Shown here: in pieces, positions 45,367-53,854 of the stretch | Position numbering within the stretch: position 1 is the stretch's first letter | Layout of the letters: each line of letters begins with the position of its first letter | Source: Erythrobacter sp. | Lineage (GTDB): Bacteria; Pseudomonadota; Alphaproteobacteria; Sphingomonadales; Sphingomonadaceae | Length of the DNA: 64,000 nt | Direction of reading: 5' to 3' | Assembly: GCA_030148605.1 (NCBI GenBank) | Contig: JASBTD010000063.1 | Location: forward strand, 124,001-188,000 | The notes under the pieces: generated by a model | What the model was told of the DNA's origin: nothing | The model's input: the letters and a program-made list of their open reading frames with translations, nothing else | Database searches by the model: none | Position numbers and translations under genes: made by a program

Positions 45367-45819
45367 ATGAATGAAGCAACCAAAGCGCCCTGGCACCTGT
45401 GGGTGCTGGGTATTGTCAGCCTGATCTGGTTTGCTGGCGGGGCAAATGATTACGTCCAGACCAAAACGGGCAATATGGAATATCTTGGCATGGCGGCGGA
45501 AAATTCCGGCGTTCCGCTGGATGTCATGCTAGAGTATTTCGCGGCCTATCCCATGTGGGCCACCGTCGCTTGGGCGATGGGCGTATGGGGTGCTGTGGCG
45601 GGGTCACTGCTGCTGCTGTTTCGCAGCCGGTTCGCCTTTCACTTCTATATCATTTCAGTGATCGGTCTGGCGCTGTCGATGGTTTACACGCTGACATCGA
45701 ACATGCCCGATGCCATGAACACCACCTTCACATGGGTGTTTACTGCAGTGATCTGGTTGTCCCTGATCGGAATGGCTTACTATGCGCGCCGCATGACAGC
45801 GGCTGGTGTGTTACGCTGA
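45367..45819 (+). CDS. small four-helix membrane protein
   Basis: A 150-residue integral membrane protein with four hydrophobic segments (about 9-28, 55-85, 88-107 and 118-140). I do not recognise a characterised family; similar sphingomonad proteins carry vague names such as sugar transporter, which nothing here supports. The ATG at 45367 is used because the strong GGAGGGGAG lies in front. The stop overlaps the end of the convergent glycosyltransferase by 9 bases. Confidence 0.75.
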   Translation: MNEATKAPWHLWVLGIVSLIWFAGGANDYVQTKTGNMEYLGMAAENSGVPLDVMLEYFAAYPMWATVAWAMGVWGAVAGSLLLLFRSRFAFHFYIISVIGLALSMVYTLTSNMPDAMNTTFTWVFTAVIWLSLIGMAYYARRMTAAGVLR

Positions 45820-47013
45820 CTCGATCGCAGCCTTTATCTTCGCTTGGTCTTGCGCACGAAGCTCTTCGCGCTGCTCGACCAAGCGGACGTAAACGTCTGC
45901 CACCACCTGGTTGATCGCGTCCCAGTCATACTGGCGTGCCTTGCGCTCGCCCGCTTCGCCATGCGCGCGGCGCAGATCGTGGTCGGTGCAATAGGGTGCG
46001 ATCGCTTCGGCATAGGCTGCCGCATCGCCGGGGGGCACAAGCTGCCCGGTCTCGCCGGGATCCACCAGTGAGGACGCGCCGGTTGCGCCAGCTGCGACGA
46101 CGGGCAGGCCGCTCGCCATCGCCTCCAGCGTGACATTGCCGAACGTCTCTGTGATCGATGGATTGAAGAAGATATCGCCGCTCGCCAACGCCTGACCCAG
46201 ATCAGCCCCGGTCTTGAAGCCCGCGAAGATACCGCCGGGCAGTGCCTGTTCGAACCAGCCGCGCGCCGGCCCGTCACCGATCACCAGCACCTTGTGCGGT
46301 ACTTGCCGCTTCCTGAGCTCGATGATGGTGTCTGCAAAGATGTCGAGCCCTTTTTCCATCACCAGACGGCCGAGAAACACGACTGCTACGTCGTCATCTT
46401 CCAGTCCCAATGAGCGGCGCCATTCCAGGTCACGCTTCGATGGATCGAAGATCGTCCGGTCCACTCCGCGCGACCAGATGGTGATATCGTCATGCATGTC
46501 CTGCTCTAGCAGCGTATCGACCATGCTTTGCGACGGCGCGACCAAGGCGTCGCAGCGGTTGTAGAGTCGCCGCAGGATGCCTTCGATTACCGGCTCCAGA
46601 AAGGCGAGACCATAATAACGCGGATAGGTTTCAAACCGTGTGTGGACGGAAGCCAGCACCGGCAGATCATAGTCCTGCGCCCAGCGCAGTGCCGCGTGCC
46701 CGGTGGGGTCAGGCGAAGAAATATGCACGACATTGGGCTCGAACTTCACGAGGTCCTGCTTGACCCGCCGCGAAAGGCCCAGCGGCAGGCGATATTCACC
46801 GCGCCCCTTTACCGGCATGCGGACATTGGGCACGCCGACAAGGTCTCCGGTCGGCTCGAAATCGGGCTCAGCCACCTTTGGCGCATAGACGCGCACAGAG
46901 GCACCCTGCCGCAGCAGGTATTCAACCAGGCGGTTCAAGGCCTGGTTCGCACCGTCGCGGGTATAGTTGTAATTCCCGCTGAACAGCGCAATGCGAAGGT
47001 CACTCGTTTGCAT
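45811..47013 (-). CDS. GT4 family glycosyltransferase
   Basis: A 400-residue GT-B enzyme. It has RIALFSGNYNYTRDGANQAL (donor-site start), VVHISSPDPTGHAALRWA, SVHTRFETYPRYYGL, and in the C-terminal half FLGRLVMEKGLDIFADTI and the nucleotide-sugar motif NPSITETFGNVTLEAMASGLP (E-x7-E). This resembles mannosyl- or sulfoquinovosyl-type transferases that act on lipids (MgtA/SqdX-like). The acceptor is unknown. It stands alone, convergent with the small membrane protein and divergent from serC. Confidence 0.87.
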   Translation of the reverse strand: MQTSDLRIALFSGNYNYTRDGANQALNRLVEYLLRQGASVRVYAPKVAEPDFEPTGDLVGVPNVRMPVKGRGEYRLPLGLSRRVKQDLVKFEPNVVHISSPDPTGHAALRWAQDYDLPVLASVHTRFETYPRYYGLAFLEPVIEGILRRLYNRCDALVAPSQSMVDTLLEQDMHDDITIWSRGVDRTIFDPSKRDLEWRRSLGLEDDDVAVVFLGRLVMEKGLDIFADTIIELRKRQVPHKVLVIGDGPARGWFEQALPGGIFAGFKTGADLGQALASGDIFFNPSITETFGNVTLEAMASGLPVVAAGATGASSLVDPGETGQLVPPGDAAAYAEAIAPYCTDHDLRRAHGEAGERKARQYDWDAINQVVADVYVRLVEQREELRAQDQAKIKAAIESA

Positions 47014-47164
47014 CAGATGCAGCGCATAGAGAAGCTGCGCGCGATTGGCGAGAGGGCGCGTGTGATTATGCCGATGCAGCTGGCTACAACCGGCGGGCGC
47101 ATTGTCGACGAATTCCTATTCCTGATTGACTCCTTGGCGCGCGCCACTAATGCGGCCAGCGGGC

Positions 47165-47207
47165 CACGCGGTCCCAACGCCGCGCGTGCTCTCTGTAAGG
47201 AGAGTCT
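47165..47207 (+). promoter_or_regulatory. serC leader with two hairpins (candidate serC RNA motif)
   Basis: Directly before serC there is CACGCGG (47165-47171) able to pair with CCGCGCGTG (47180-47188, 2-base bulge), followed at once by CTCTC-TGTAAG-GAGAG (47189-47204), whose 3' arm contains the ribosome site GGAG. A conserved two-hairpin 'serC' RNA is known in front of alphaproteobacterial serC-serA operons. The match here is by position and shape; no covariance model was run. Confidence 0.5.
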
Positions 47208-47210
47208 TAA

Positions 47211-48338
47211 ATGACTGAACATCAAGTACCCGCGCGGAAACCCGTGCGTCCATATTTCTCTTCCGGTCCTTGCGCGAAGCCGCCGGGCTGGTCCCCAGAC
47301 AAACTCGGCACAGATTCGCTTGGGCGCTCGCACCGCTCCAAGATCGGCAAGGCGCGCCTCGGCTATTGCATCGATTTGCTGCGCGAAGTGCTGCAAGTCC
47401 CCGAGACACATCGCATTGGCATCGTGCCCGGTTCGGACACCGGCGCTGTTGAAATGGCGATGTGGACGATGCTGGGCGCACGCCCGGTCACAACGCTGGC
47501 ATGGGAAAGCTTTGGCGCAGGCTGGGTAACAGACGCGGTCAAGCAGTTGAAGATCGACCCCACGGTTATGGAAGCGCCCTATGGTGAACTGCCGGACCTT
47601 GGTGCGGTCGATTGGTCGAACGATGTAATATTCACCTGGAATGGCACCACTTCAGGGGTGCGTGTGCCCGATGGGGAGTGGATCGCCGCGGATCGCGAAG
47701 GTCTGTGCATCGCCGATGCCACGAGCGCTGTGTTCGCGCAGGACATCGCTTGGGACAAAGTCGATGTGCTGACTTTCAGCTGGCAAAAAGTGCTTGGCGG
47801 CGAAGGCGCGCATGGCGTGCTGATCCTGGGCCCGCGCGCGGTCGAACGGCTGGAAAGCTATACCCCCGCATGGCCGCTGCCGAAGGTGTTCCGCCTGACG
47901 AAAGGCGGCCAGCTGATCGAAGGCATTTTCAAGGGCGAAACCATCAATACGCCCAGCATGCTGGCGGTTGAAGACGCGATCTTCGCGCTCGAATGGGCAA
48001 AGTCGGTTGGCGGGCTCGAAGGCATGAAAGCGCGCGCCAATGCCAATGCGGCTGCGCTTGACGCGATCGTAGGGGAGCGCGAATGGCTCGGCCATCTGGC
48101 GGCTGATCCGGCGACCCGGTCAAACACCAGCGTATGCCTGACGGTTGAAGGTGCGGATGCGGACTTCATCAAGAAGTTTGCCGGCCTGCTTGAAGCGGAA
48201 GATGCCGCCTATGACATCGCGGGTTATCGCGATGCCCCGGCTGGCCTGCGCATCTGGTGCGGCGCAACCGTCGACACGGCTGACATCGAAGCGCTTGGCC
48301 CCTGGCTCGATTGGGCCTGGGAAAGCCTCAAGGCCTAG
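47211..48338 (+). CDS. serC: phosphoserine aminotransferase
   Basis: PLP enzyme converting 3-phosphohydroxypyruvate to phosphoserine. The 375-residue protein is of the group common in alphaproteobacteria: [67 protein letters not shown] and the PLP lysine in [15 protein letters not shown] (about residue 195). It starts the serine operon; serA follows after a 95-base gap filled by a REP-like pair. Its ribosome site is in the leader hairpin. Confidence 0.95.
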   Translation: MTEHQVPARKPVRPYFSSGPCAKPPGWSPDKLGTDSLGRSHRSKIGKARLGYCIDLLREVLQVPETHRIGIVPGSDTGAVEMAMWTMLGARPVTTLAWESFGAGWVTDAVKQLKIDPTVMEAPYGELPDLGAVDWSNDVIFTWNGTTSGVRVPDGEWIAADREGLCIADATSAVFAQDIAWDKVDVLTFSWQKVLGGEGAHGVLILGPRAVERLESYTPAWPLPKVFRLTKGGQLIEGIFKGETINTPSMLAVEDAIFALEWAKSVGGLEGMKARANANAAALDAIVGEREWLGHLAADPATRSNTSVCLTVEGADADFIKKFAGLLEAEDAAYDIAGYRDAPAGLRIWCGATVDTADIEALGPWLDWAWESLKA

Positions 48339-48344
48339 CTTGAT

Positions 48345-48417
48345 TCCCCGCGAAGGCGGGGATCTCCATCAAACCAAGAATTTCATTGCTGAAAGAGGTC
48401 CCCGCCTGCGCGGGGAC
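48345..48417. repeat. paired REP-like palindromes (copy 2), between serC and serA
   Basis: Hairpin a is TCCCCGC-GAAG-GCGGGGA (48345-48362) and hairpin b GTCCCCGC-CTGC-GCGGGGAC (48398-48417), 52 bases apart centre to centre, joined by a linker with CTCCATCAA. Same plan as 43105-43173. The second hairpin lies 17 bases before the serA ATG and could influence serA expression or mRNA stability. Confidence 0.75.
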
Positions 48418-48433
48418 GCGCAGAGGACTGAAA

Positions 48434-50017
48434 ATGACCAAACCCAAAGTACTCATTTCCGACAAGATGGACCCCAACGCAGCGCGCATTTTCGAAGAGC
48501 GCGGCTGCGACGTTGATGTGATCACCGGCGAAACGCCTGAAGAACTGAAAGCGCGCATCGGCGAATATGATGGCCTTGCTATCCGCAGCTCGACCACTGT
48601 TACCCGGGAAATCCTTGATGCGGCGACCAATCTGAAAGTGATTGGCCGCGCCGGGATCGGCGTTGACAATGTCGATATTCCTTACGCTAGCGGCAAGGGC
48701 GTGGTGGTGATGAACACGCCGTTCGGCAATTCGATCACTACCGCAGAGCATGCGATTGCGATGATCATGGCGCTGGCGCGGCAGATCCCCGATGCCAACA
48801 CCCGCACCAAGGCGGGCGAATGGCCGAAGAAGGATTTCATGGGCGTTGAAGTGACCGGCAAGACGCTGGGCCTGATCGGCGCGGGCAATATCGGCTCGAT
48901 CGTCGCCAGCCGTGCCCAAGGGCTGAAGATGAAAGTGATCGCGTACGATCCCTTCCTGACGGAAGATCGCGCGGTTGAGCTGGGCATTGAAAAGGTTGAT
49001 CTGGACACGCTGCTGCACCGCGCCGATTTCGTCAGCCTGCACACGCCGCTGACAGACCAGACGCGCAATATCCTGAGCCGTGAGCGGCTGGAGAATGCCA
49101 AGCCGGGTATCCGCATCGTCAATTGCGCACGCGGCGGTTTGATCGACGAAGTCGCGCTGAAGGATTGCCTCGAAAGCGGGCAGGTAGCTGGCGCCGCGCT
49201 TGACGTATTTGCCGAAGAACCGGCGAAGGAAAACCCGCTGTTCGATGCGCCGAACTTCATCTGCACACCGCACCTTGGTGCTTCGACCACGGAAGCGCAG
49301 GTCAATGTGGCGCTGCAGGTTGCCGAACAAATGGCCGATTATCTGGTCAATGGCGGGGTTACCAACGCGCTCAACATGCCTTCGCTCAGCGCGGAGGAAG
49401 CGCCCAAGCTCAAGCCCTATATGGGCCTTGCTGAAAATCTGGGCAGCCTGGTGGGCCAGTTGGCGCACGGCAATCTGGAGAAGATCAGCATCGAGCGCGA
49501 GGGCGCGGCAGCGCAGCTCAATGGCAAGCCGATCACCGGCGCTGTGCTGGCCGGCTTCATGCGCCGCTATTCGGACAGCGTGAACATGGTCAACGCGCCT
49601 TACCTTGCGAAAGAGCGCGGGCTGGATGTGCGCGAAATCCGCCATGATCGCGAAGGCGCTTACAACACGCTGATCCGTGTGACGGTGGAAACAAGCCAGG
49701 GCCCGCGTTCGGTTGCCGGTACGCTGTTCGGCAATGATGCTCCGCGTCTGGTCGAGATCTTCGGGATCGGGATCGAAGCCGAGCTGAGCGGCCATATGCT
49801 TTACGTCGTGAATGACGATAAGCCCGGCTTCATCGGCCGCATCGGTACGCTGCTTGGCAGCCATGGCATCAACATCGGCACGTTCAACCTTGGCCGGCGC
49901 GACGCAGGCGGCGAAGCGGTGTTGCTGCTGAGCCTTGATAGCGCCATGCCAGATGATGTGGTTGCCCAGGCAGCAGAGATCGAAGGCGTGAAAATGGTCA
50001 AGGCGCTGGAATTCTGA
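48434..50017 (+). CDS. serA: D-3-phosphoglycerate dehydrogenase, long form
   Basis: First enzyme of serine synthesis. The 527-residue protein is the long form: substrate domain with SSTTVTREIL and GRAGIGVDNVDI, NAD-binding GKTLGLIGAGNIGSIVA, catalytic NCARGGLIDEVAL and TPHLGAST (His with EE-x-A-EN), an intervening domain (about 320-450), and a C-terminal ACT domain (about 455-527, DDKPGFIGRIGTLLG). The ACT domain suggests serine feedback. The start MTKPKVLISDKM at 48434 has GAGGA in front; the track's extra residues read through the REP hairpin. Confidence 0.96.
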   Translation: MTKPKVLISDKMDPNAARIFEERGCDVDVITGETPEELKARIGEYDGLAIRSSTTVTREILDAATNLKVIGRAGIGVDNVDIPYASGKGVVVMNTPFGNSITTAEHAIAMIMALARQIPDANTRTKAGEWPKKDFMGVEVTGKTLGLIGAGNIGSIVASRAQGLKMKVIAYDPFLTEDRAVELGIEKVDLDTLLHRADFVSLHTPLTDQTRNILSRERLENAKPGIRIVNCARGGLIDEVALKDCLESGQVAGAALDVFAEEPAKENPLFDAPNFICTPHLGASTTEAQVNVALQVAEQMADYLVNGGVTNALNMPSLSAEEAPKLKPYMGLAENLGSLVGQLAHGNLEKISIEREGAAAQLNGKPITGAVLAGFMRRYSDSVNMVNAPYLAKERGLDVREIRHDREGAYNTLIRVTVETSQGPRSVAGTLFGNDAPRLVEIFGIGIEAELSGHMLYVVNDDKPGFIGRIGTLLGSHGINIGTFNLGRRDAGGEAVLLLSLDSAMPDDVVAQAAEIEGVKMVKALEF

Positions 50018-50045
50018 TCCAGGATCGGGCAAGCGCTGGCACGCA

Positions 50046-51152
50046 ATGACTGACGCTGACGATCTGTTGCCTGAAGGGCTCGAAGACCGGTTGCCGCGCG
50101 ACGCGGAAGCGATCACCCGCGCCATGCGTGCATGCCTGGATGTGCTTTCGGGCCATGGCTACGATCGCGTCCGCCCGCCGCTGGTCGAATTCGAGAAGTC
50201 CTTGGCGGGGCGGATGGACGGCGTGCAGCCGCGCCGCATGTTCCGTTTTGTCGATCCGGCAAGCTTGCGCACGCTTGCCTTGCGCAGCGATATCACCCCG
50301 CAGATCGGGCGTATTGCTGCGACCAGCATGGCGGATGCCCCGCGCCCGCTGCGGCTCGCCTATTGCGGCGAGACAGCGGTGATCAAGGCGGACCAGCTCG
50401 ACCCCGCGCGCGAGCGCACCCAACTTGGTGCAGAGCTGATCGGGGCAGACACGGTTGCCGCGGCAAGCGAGATTGTGGCGCTGGCGGTTGAGGCGTTGTC
50501 AGCAGCGGGCCTGACCGGCATTTCCGTCGATTTCACACTGCCTGACCTGGTCGACACGCTGGCAGACAAGGCCATGCCTTTGGCCGAGGATGCGCGCGAC
50601 GCGGTGCGGCGCGAGCTTGATACGAAGGATGCAGGCGGGCTCAAGGCGGCGGGTGGAGAGGCCTATCTGCCGCTGCTTTATGCCACCGGGCCGTTCGAGG
50701 AAGCGCTGGAAAAGCTGTGCGCGATCGATGCGGGCGGTGCGCTGGCGAGCCGGATATCGGGCCTCAAGCAGATTGCCGCGCGGATCGGATCATCGGCGCG
50801 GGTCACGCTTGACCCGACCGAACGCCACGGCTTCGAATACCAGAGCTGGTTCGGCTTCACGCTCTATGCAGAGGGCGTGCGCGGCGCGCTGGGTCGCGGC
50901 GGCACCTATCTGATCAAGGGCAGCGAAGAAGCCGCGACCGGTTTCTCGCTCTATGTAGACCAGCTGATCGGCGCGATGGGTGCTGAACCTGAGGCAAGGA
51001 CCGTGTACCTGCCGCTTGGCCATGACGAAGCGGTGGCGGCACAGCTGCGCGGCGCGGGGTGGCGCACTATCGCGCAGATCGGTGATAGCGAAGATCCGGC
51101 CGCGCTGGGCTGCACGCATCGGCTGGAAGGCGTTCAAACACTCCGGCTATAG
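50046..51152 (+). CDS. hisZ: ATP phosphoribosyltransferase regulatory subunit HisZ
   Basis: HisRS-like protein lacking aminoacylation; forms a complex with short-form HisG for the first step of histidine synthesis. The 368-residue sequence has LLPEGLEDRLPRDAEAITRAM, VRPPLVEFEKSL, FRFVDPASLRTLALRSDITPQI and QLGAELIGADTVAAASEI, like class II HisRS but without an anticodon domain; the late GYEYHTGLVF-like motif appears as HGFEYQSWFGFTLY. It implies a short HisG elsewhere. In many proteobacteria hisZ is directly followed by purA; here about 8.5 kb lie between. Confidence 0.93.
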   Translation: MTDADDLLPEGLEDRLPRDAEAITRAMRACLDVLSGHGYDRVRPPLVEFEKSLAGRMDGVQPRRMFRFVDPASLRTLALRSDITPQIGRIAATSMADAPRPLRLAYCGETAVIKADQLDPARERTQLGAELIGADTVAAASEIVALAVEALSAAGLTGISVDFTLPDLVDTLADKAMPLAEDARDAVRRELDTKDAGGLKAAGGEAYLPLLYATGPFEEALEKLCAIDAGGALASRISGLKQIAARIGSSARVTLDPTERHGFEYQSWFGFTLYAEGVRGALGRGGTYLIKGSEEAATGFSLYVDQLIGAMGAEPEARTVYLPLGHDEAVAAQLRGAGWRTIAQIGDSEDPAALGCTHRLEGVQTLRL

Positions 51153-51165
51153 AAGGACATTCGCC

Positions 51166-51555
51166 ATGGCGGACAAGGCAACACCGATCACAATCGATCC
51201 CGATCCGCTGGCTCCCTATGCGATCTGTCCCGGCTGGAGAGTGGGCGACCTGATTTTCCTTTCAGGGCAAGCCGCGATTTCACCAGACGGCGCGATCGTG
51301 GGAGAGGGTGACTTCGATGCTCAGCTGGCGCAAACCTTTGCCAATATCGAGAATGTGCTGGCGGCTGCAGGCAGCGATCTTTCGAAGGTCGTGAAAGTCA
51401 CGATCTACCTGAAAGACATGGCAAATTTCCCCAAGATCGTCGAGGCGCGGCGCAGATACTTCACGCCGCCATTTCCAGCCGACACAATCGTGGAAGTATC
51501 GTCGCTGGCATTGCCGGAATTGCTGGTTGAGATCGACGTTATAGCGACGGCCTGA
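51166..51555 (+). CDS. RidA/YjgF-YER057c-UK114 family protein lacking the usual Arg
   Basis: A 129-residue trimer-forming family member with GDLIFLSGQAAISPDG, QLAQTFANIENVLAAAGSDLSKVVKVTIYLKDM and VEVSSLALPELLVEID. RidA proper hydrolyses reactive enamine/imine intermediates with an Arg in the P-A-R-S/T segment; here that segment reads PADTIVEV, so Asp stands where Arg is expected. It therefore belongs to a Rid group without proven deaminase activity. It begins 13 bases after hisZ, with AGAAGGA in front of the ATG. Confidence 0.87.
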   Translation: MADKATPITIDPDPLAPYAICPGWRVGDLIFLSGQAAISPDGAIVGEGDFDAQLAQTFANIENVLAAAGSDLSKVVKVTIYLKDMANFPKIVEARRRYFTPPFPADTIVEVSSLALPELLVEIDVIATA

Positions 51556-51611
51556 CGCGCCACGGTCGAGCGAGCGCAATTGCGACTTCGCCAGACCTGC
51601 CAATCAAGCTC

Positions 51612-52259
51612 CTAGGTTTCCTCGCCCTTTTTCAGCTCTTCCAGCAATTCCTCAAGCTGCTTTTCGATGATCGCACTGCTGTCTCCGCCGCCATAGGTGA
51701 GAATTCCGCTGGAAAATGTCGTGCCAAACGTATCGGCGAGCGATTTGGTTTGCAGCAGGCCTGAAGCGAATTCGCGGGTGGTTAGCGAGCTCAGCGGGTG
51801 GATGAATGTGCCCCACACCAGATCCTGCGCGATCGCATAACGGGCATCCAGCGCCGAATCGAAATCGGCCTGCAATAGCCGCAACAGCGCCTCGGGCGGG
51901 AGCGTATCGGCCATGGCAATGGCGGTGAGGATGCGCATCCGGTCATTGGCGATGTCTGTCACCACCAGCAGCGACGTTTCCTCCACAGTCAGCTGCCAGT
52001 TATTGCCGTTGCGCTCTGCGTCCGGATCGAGCGCGTCGATCACTTCGGCCATCCGTGCGAGCGCTTCAAGCCCTGCCGGATTTTGCTCGTCTGCGTCGGG
52101 GTCAAGGGCAGGCTCGCCTTCAGCGCTTTGCTCCAGGTCAGAGAAATCATCGATCGCACCTTCACCGCTGTCCGCTTGAGCGGTTTCCTGCGCCAGCGCT
52201 GGCGTGGCTGACACGAGTAATGCTGCTGCCAGCAGCGCTGCAGATAGGTTGTGAGACAT
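51612..52259 (-). CDS. exported protein of unknown function
   Basis: A 215-residue secreted protein. Signal peptide MSHNLSAALLAAALLVSATPALAQ with an Ala-x-Ala cut site, an acidic low-complexity stretch (about 25-60), then a folded region with LTVEETSLLVVTDIANDRMRI and LPPEALLRLLQADFDSALDARYAIAQ, which recalls YbjN or type III chaperone-like folds. A C-terminal Glu/Lys/Leu helix follows (EKQLEELLEELKKGEE). No function can be given. Start at 52259 is set by the signal peptide. It is convergent with the RidA-family gene. Confidence 0.7.
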   Translation of the reverse strand: MSHNLSAALLAAALLVSATPALAQETAQADSGEGAIDDFSDLEQSAEGEPALDPDADEQNPAGLEALARMAEVIDALDPDAERNGNNWQLTVEETSLLVVTDIANDRMRILTAIAMADTLPPEALLRLLQADFDSALDARYAIAQDLVWGTFIHPLSSLTTREFASGLLQTKSLADTFGTTFSSGILTYGGGDSSAIIEKQLEELLEELKKGEET

Positions 52260-52337
52260 GCTTCCCCCCTTTTGCCTGGTACCGAACCTTTCGCTCAGGT
52301 TCGCAGGCGACCGCCAGGTGGTTACTTCCAATCGGCT

Positions 52338-52835
52338 TTAGCTGCGCGAACGCACGCGGGGGCTGAGCCATTCGCCCGCCTGCATCACCTTCTCCATGCC
52401 CAATTGCGCCGCCACGCTGCGGCTGAGCGTGGCGAGGTCAATCTCGGCCAGGCTCTTGCGGTATGCCTCTTCCGCGCGCCAGAAGCCCGCGGCGATATTG
52501 CACGGCAGCTTGCAATCGGCGGGCTTTGATCCGCACGGGCCGTTCTGGCGGATTTCGCTGCAGCGGAACATCGGCTCGTCACCATCCACCGCCAGCAATA
52601 TGTCGAGCAGGGTAATCTCGGCTGGCGCGCGGCCAAGCGTGTAGTAACCGCTGCGACCGCGCCCGCCGGTAACGATCCCCGCGCGCGCCAGCGCCTGCAT
52701 CTGCTTCGCCATATATGGCTCGGGCAGCTCGTGAAACTCCGCCAGCGTGGAGAGGGACAGCCCGCGGTCGGGCCATAGCGGGGCCAGCAGCGCGCAAGCA
52801 TGGCCTGCCCATTCGACGCCCTTATTGATCCGCAT
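52338..52835 (-). CDS. Rrf2 family iron-sulfur transcriptional regulator
   Basis: A 165-residue regulator with the Rrf2 winged helix (LSTLAEFHELPEPYMAKQMQALARAGIVTGGRGRSGYYTL) and four Cys in the sensing loop: Cys92, Cys101, Cys108 and Cys112 (FRCSEIRQNGPCGS...DCKLPC). In this family (IscR, NsrR, RirA) three of these bind a 2Fe-2S or 4Fe-4S cluster that senses iron, NO or redox state. It is divergent from the membrane/AhpD-like fusion across 80 bases with a clear dyad, so that gene is the likely target. Which signal it senses cannot be told. Confidence 0.9.
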   Translation of the reverse strand: MRINKGVEWAGHACALLAPLWPDRGLSLSTLAEFHELPEPYMAKQMQALARAGIVTGGRGRSGYYTLGRAPAEITLLDILLAVDGDEPMFRCSEIRQNGPCGSKPADCKLPCNIAAGFWRAEEAYRKSLAEIDLATLSRSVAAQLGMEKVMQAGEWLSPRVRSRS

Positions 52836-52880
52836 GACTGATCTGCATGACGATATACCTCTTGCCTGCCTCGTTTTATT

Positions 52881-52912
52881 CGGATATCTATTATCCAGAT
52901 ATAGGAGATCCG
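52881..52912. promoter_or_regulatory. dyad between Rrf2 regulator and its divergent target
   Basis: ATATCT (52884-52889) and AGATAT (52897-52902) form a perfect inverted repeat with a 7-base spacer. CGGAT (52881-52885) and ATCCG (52908-52912) form a second, wider one enclosing the ribosome site AGGAG. The size and AT-rich core suit an Rrf2 operator. Binding is inference. Confidence 0.5.
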
Positions 52913-52915
52913 AGT

Positions 52916-53842
52916 ATGTTTGGCAAACCTGACGCAGCAGACCGGCTGGTGCAAGTTATCCTGGCGCTGGCGGCGGCTTTTGCACTGTTCAACGGCGTTT
53001 TCATGCTCACCGATCCGTTTGGCTGGTATGATTTCGTCGATACGGTGAAGGCGTCAGGGCCGCCCAATGGCCATTTCATCCAGGATATCGGGATTGCGTT
53101 CCTCGTCTCCGGCCTTGTGCTGGGATATGCCGCGTTCAATCCGGTGATGCGCTGGGGCGCTGCGGTGGTTGGCAATCTGTTTCCAACGTTTCACGGCATC
53201 CTGCATATCTATGAAGTTGTGACCGGCATTTGCAGCCCGGACATCTTCTGGCGCGATGCGCCGGGTGTGCTGGGCCCCGCCATCGCGGTCTGGATCGTGC
53301 TGGGCATCCAGATAGGCCGCCAGCGGATCAGTTTTGCACCTCTGCCAAAGCCTGTGTTCCTGAAGTTCGCTCGCGATGCGCTGGGTGATACTTCAGCCTA
53401 TCTTGACGAGATTTCGCGCACCGGCGGTTTTGCTACCGAGGCTTTGCAACACGCCATGGCGCTGACCGGGCATCGCTATCACGCGCCAGCCGATGCGGTG
53501 ATCATGGCGGCGATGGGCGCGGTGCGAACCGAAGACTGCGGGCCGTGCGTCGAAGTGATGCGCAGCTACGCATTGCGCGAAGGCATGGACGAAGCGCGGA
53601 TCCAGCAAGCGCTCGAAGGAAGGCCGCAGACCGCCGAAGATGAACTCGCGTTCGATTTCGGCGCTGCGATTGCTGCGGGCGACATCGCACGATCTGCCGA
53701 ACTGGGTGATGACGTAGAGGCGGTATTTGGCAAGAATGCGCGCACGGAAATGGCGCTTTCGGCGGCCAGCAACCGGCTCTACCCCGCGATCAAACGCGGG
53801 CTGGGGCTGGCATCAGCCTGCGCGATCCCGCGGGCGGGGTAG
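52916..53842 (+). CDS. membrane protein fused to an AhpD/carboxymuconolactone-decarboxylase-like domain with CxxC
   Basis: A 308-residue two-part protein. Residues 1-140 hold four hydrophobic segments (about 13-32, 55-75, 81-100, 118-135) with HGILHIYE in the third, resembling small DoxX/DUF-type membrane units. Residues 150-300 are an all-helical domain with EDCGPCVEVMRSYALREGM, where Cys208-Gly-Pro-Cys211 matches the active-site CxxC of AhpD-type alkylhydroperoxidase proteins. So it may be a membrane-bound thiol redox protein. ATG at 52916 follows AGGAG. Divergent from the Rrf2 gene. I know no named family with this architecture. Confidence 0.7.
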   Translation: MFGKPDAADRLVQVILALAAAFALFNGVFMLTDPFGWYDFVDTVKASGPPNGHFIQDIGIAFLVSGLVLGYAAFNPVMRWGAAVVGNLFPTFHGILHIYEVVTGICSPDIFWRDAPGVLGPAIAVWIVLGIQIGRQRISFAPLPKPVFLKFARDALGDTSAYLDEISRTGGFATEALQHAMALTGHRYHAPADAVIMAAMGAVRTEDCGPCVEVMRSYALREGMDEARIQQALEGRPQTAEDELAFDFGAAIAAGDIARSAELGDDVEAVFGKNARTEMALSAASNRLYPAIKRGLGLASACAIPRAG

Positions 53843-53854
53843 TGAAGTGAAAAC

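Noticed and set aside
46528-47214. 228-codon plus-strand ORF reaching into the serC leader
   Set aside because: Mostly antisense to the GT4 gene; its last part is the serC leader with hairpins and no coding features.
43105-48417. CRISPR array from the repeated palindromes
   Set aside because: The palindromes are two distant pairs, with no regular spacers and no cas genes.
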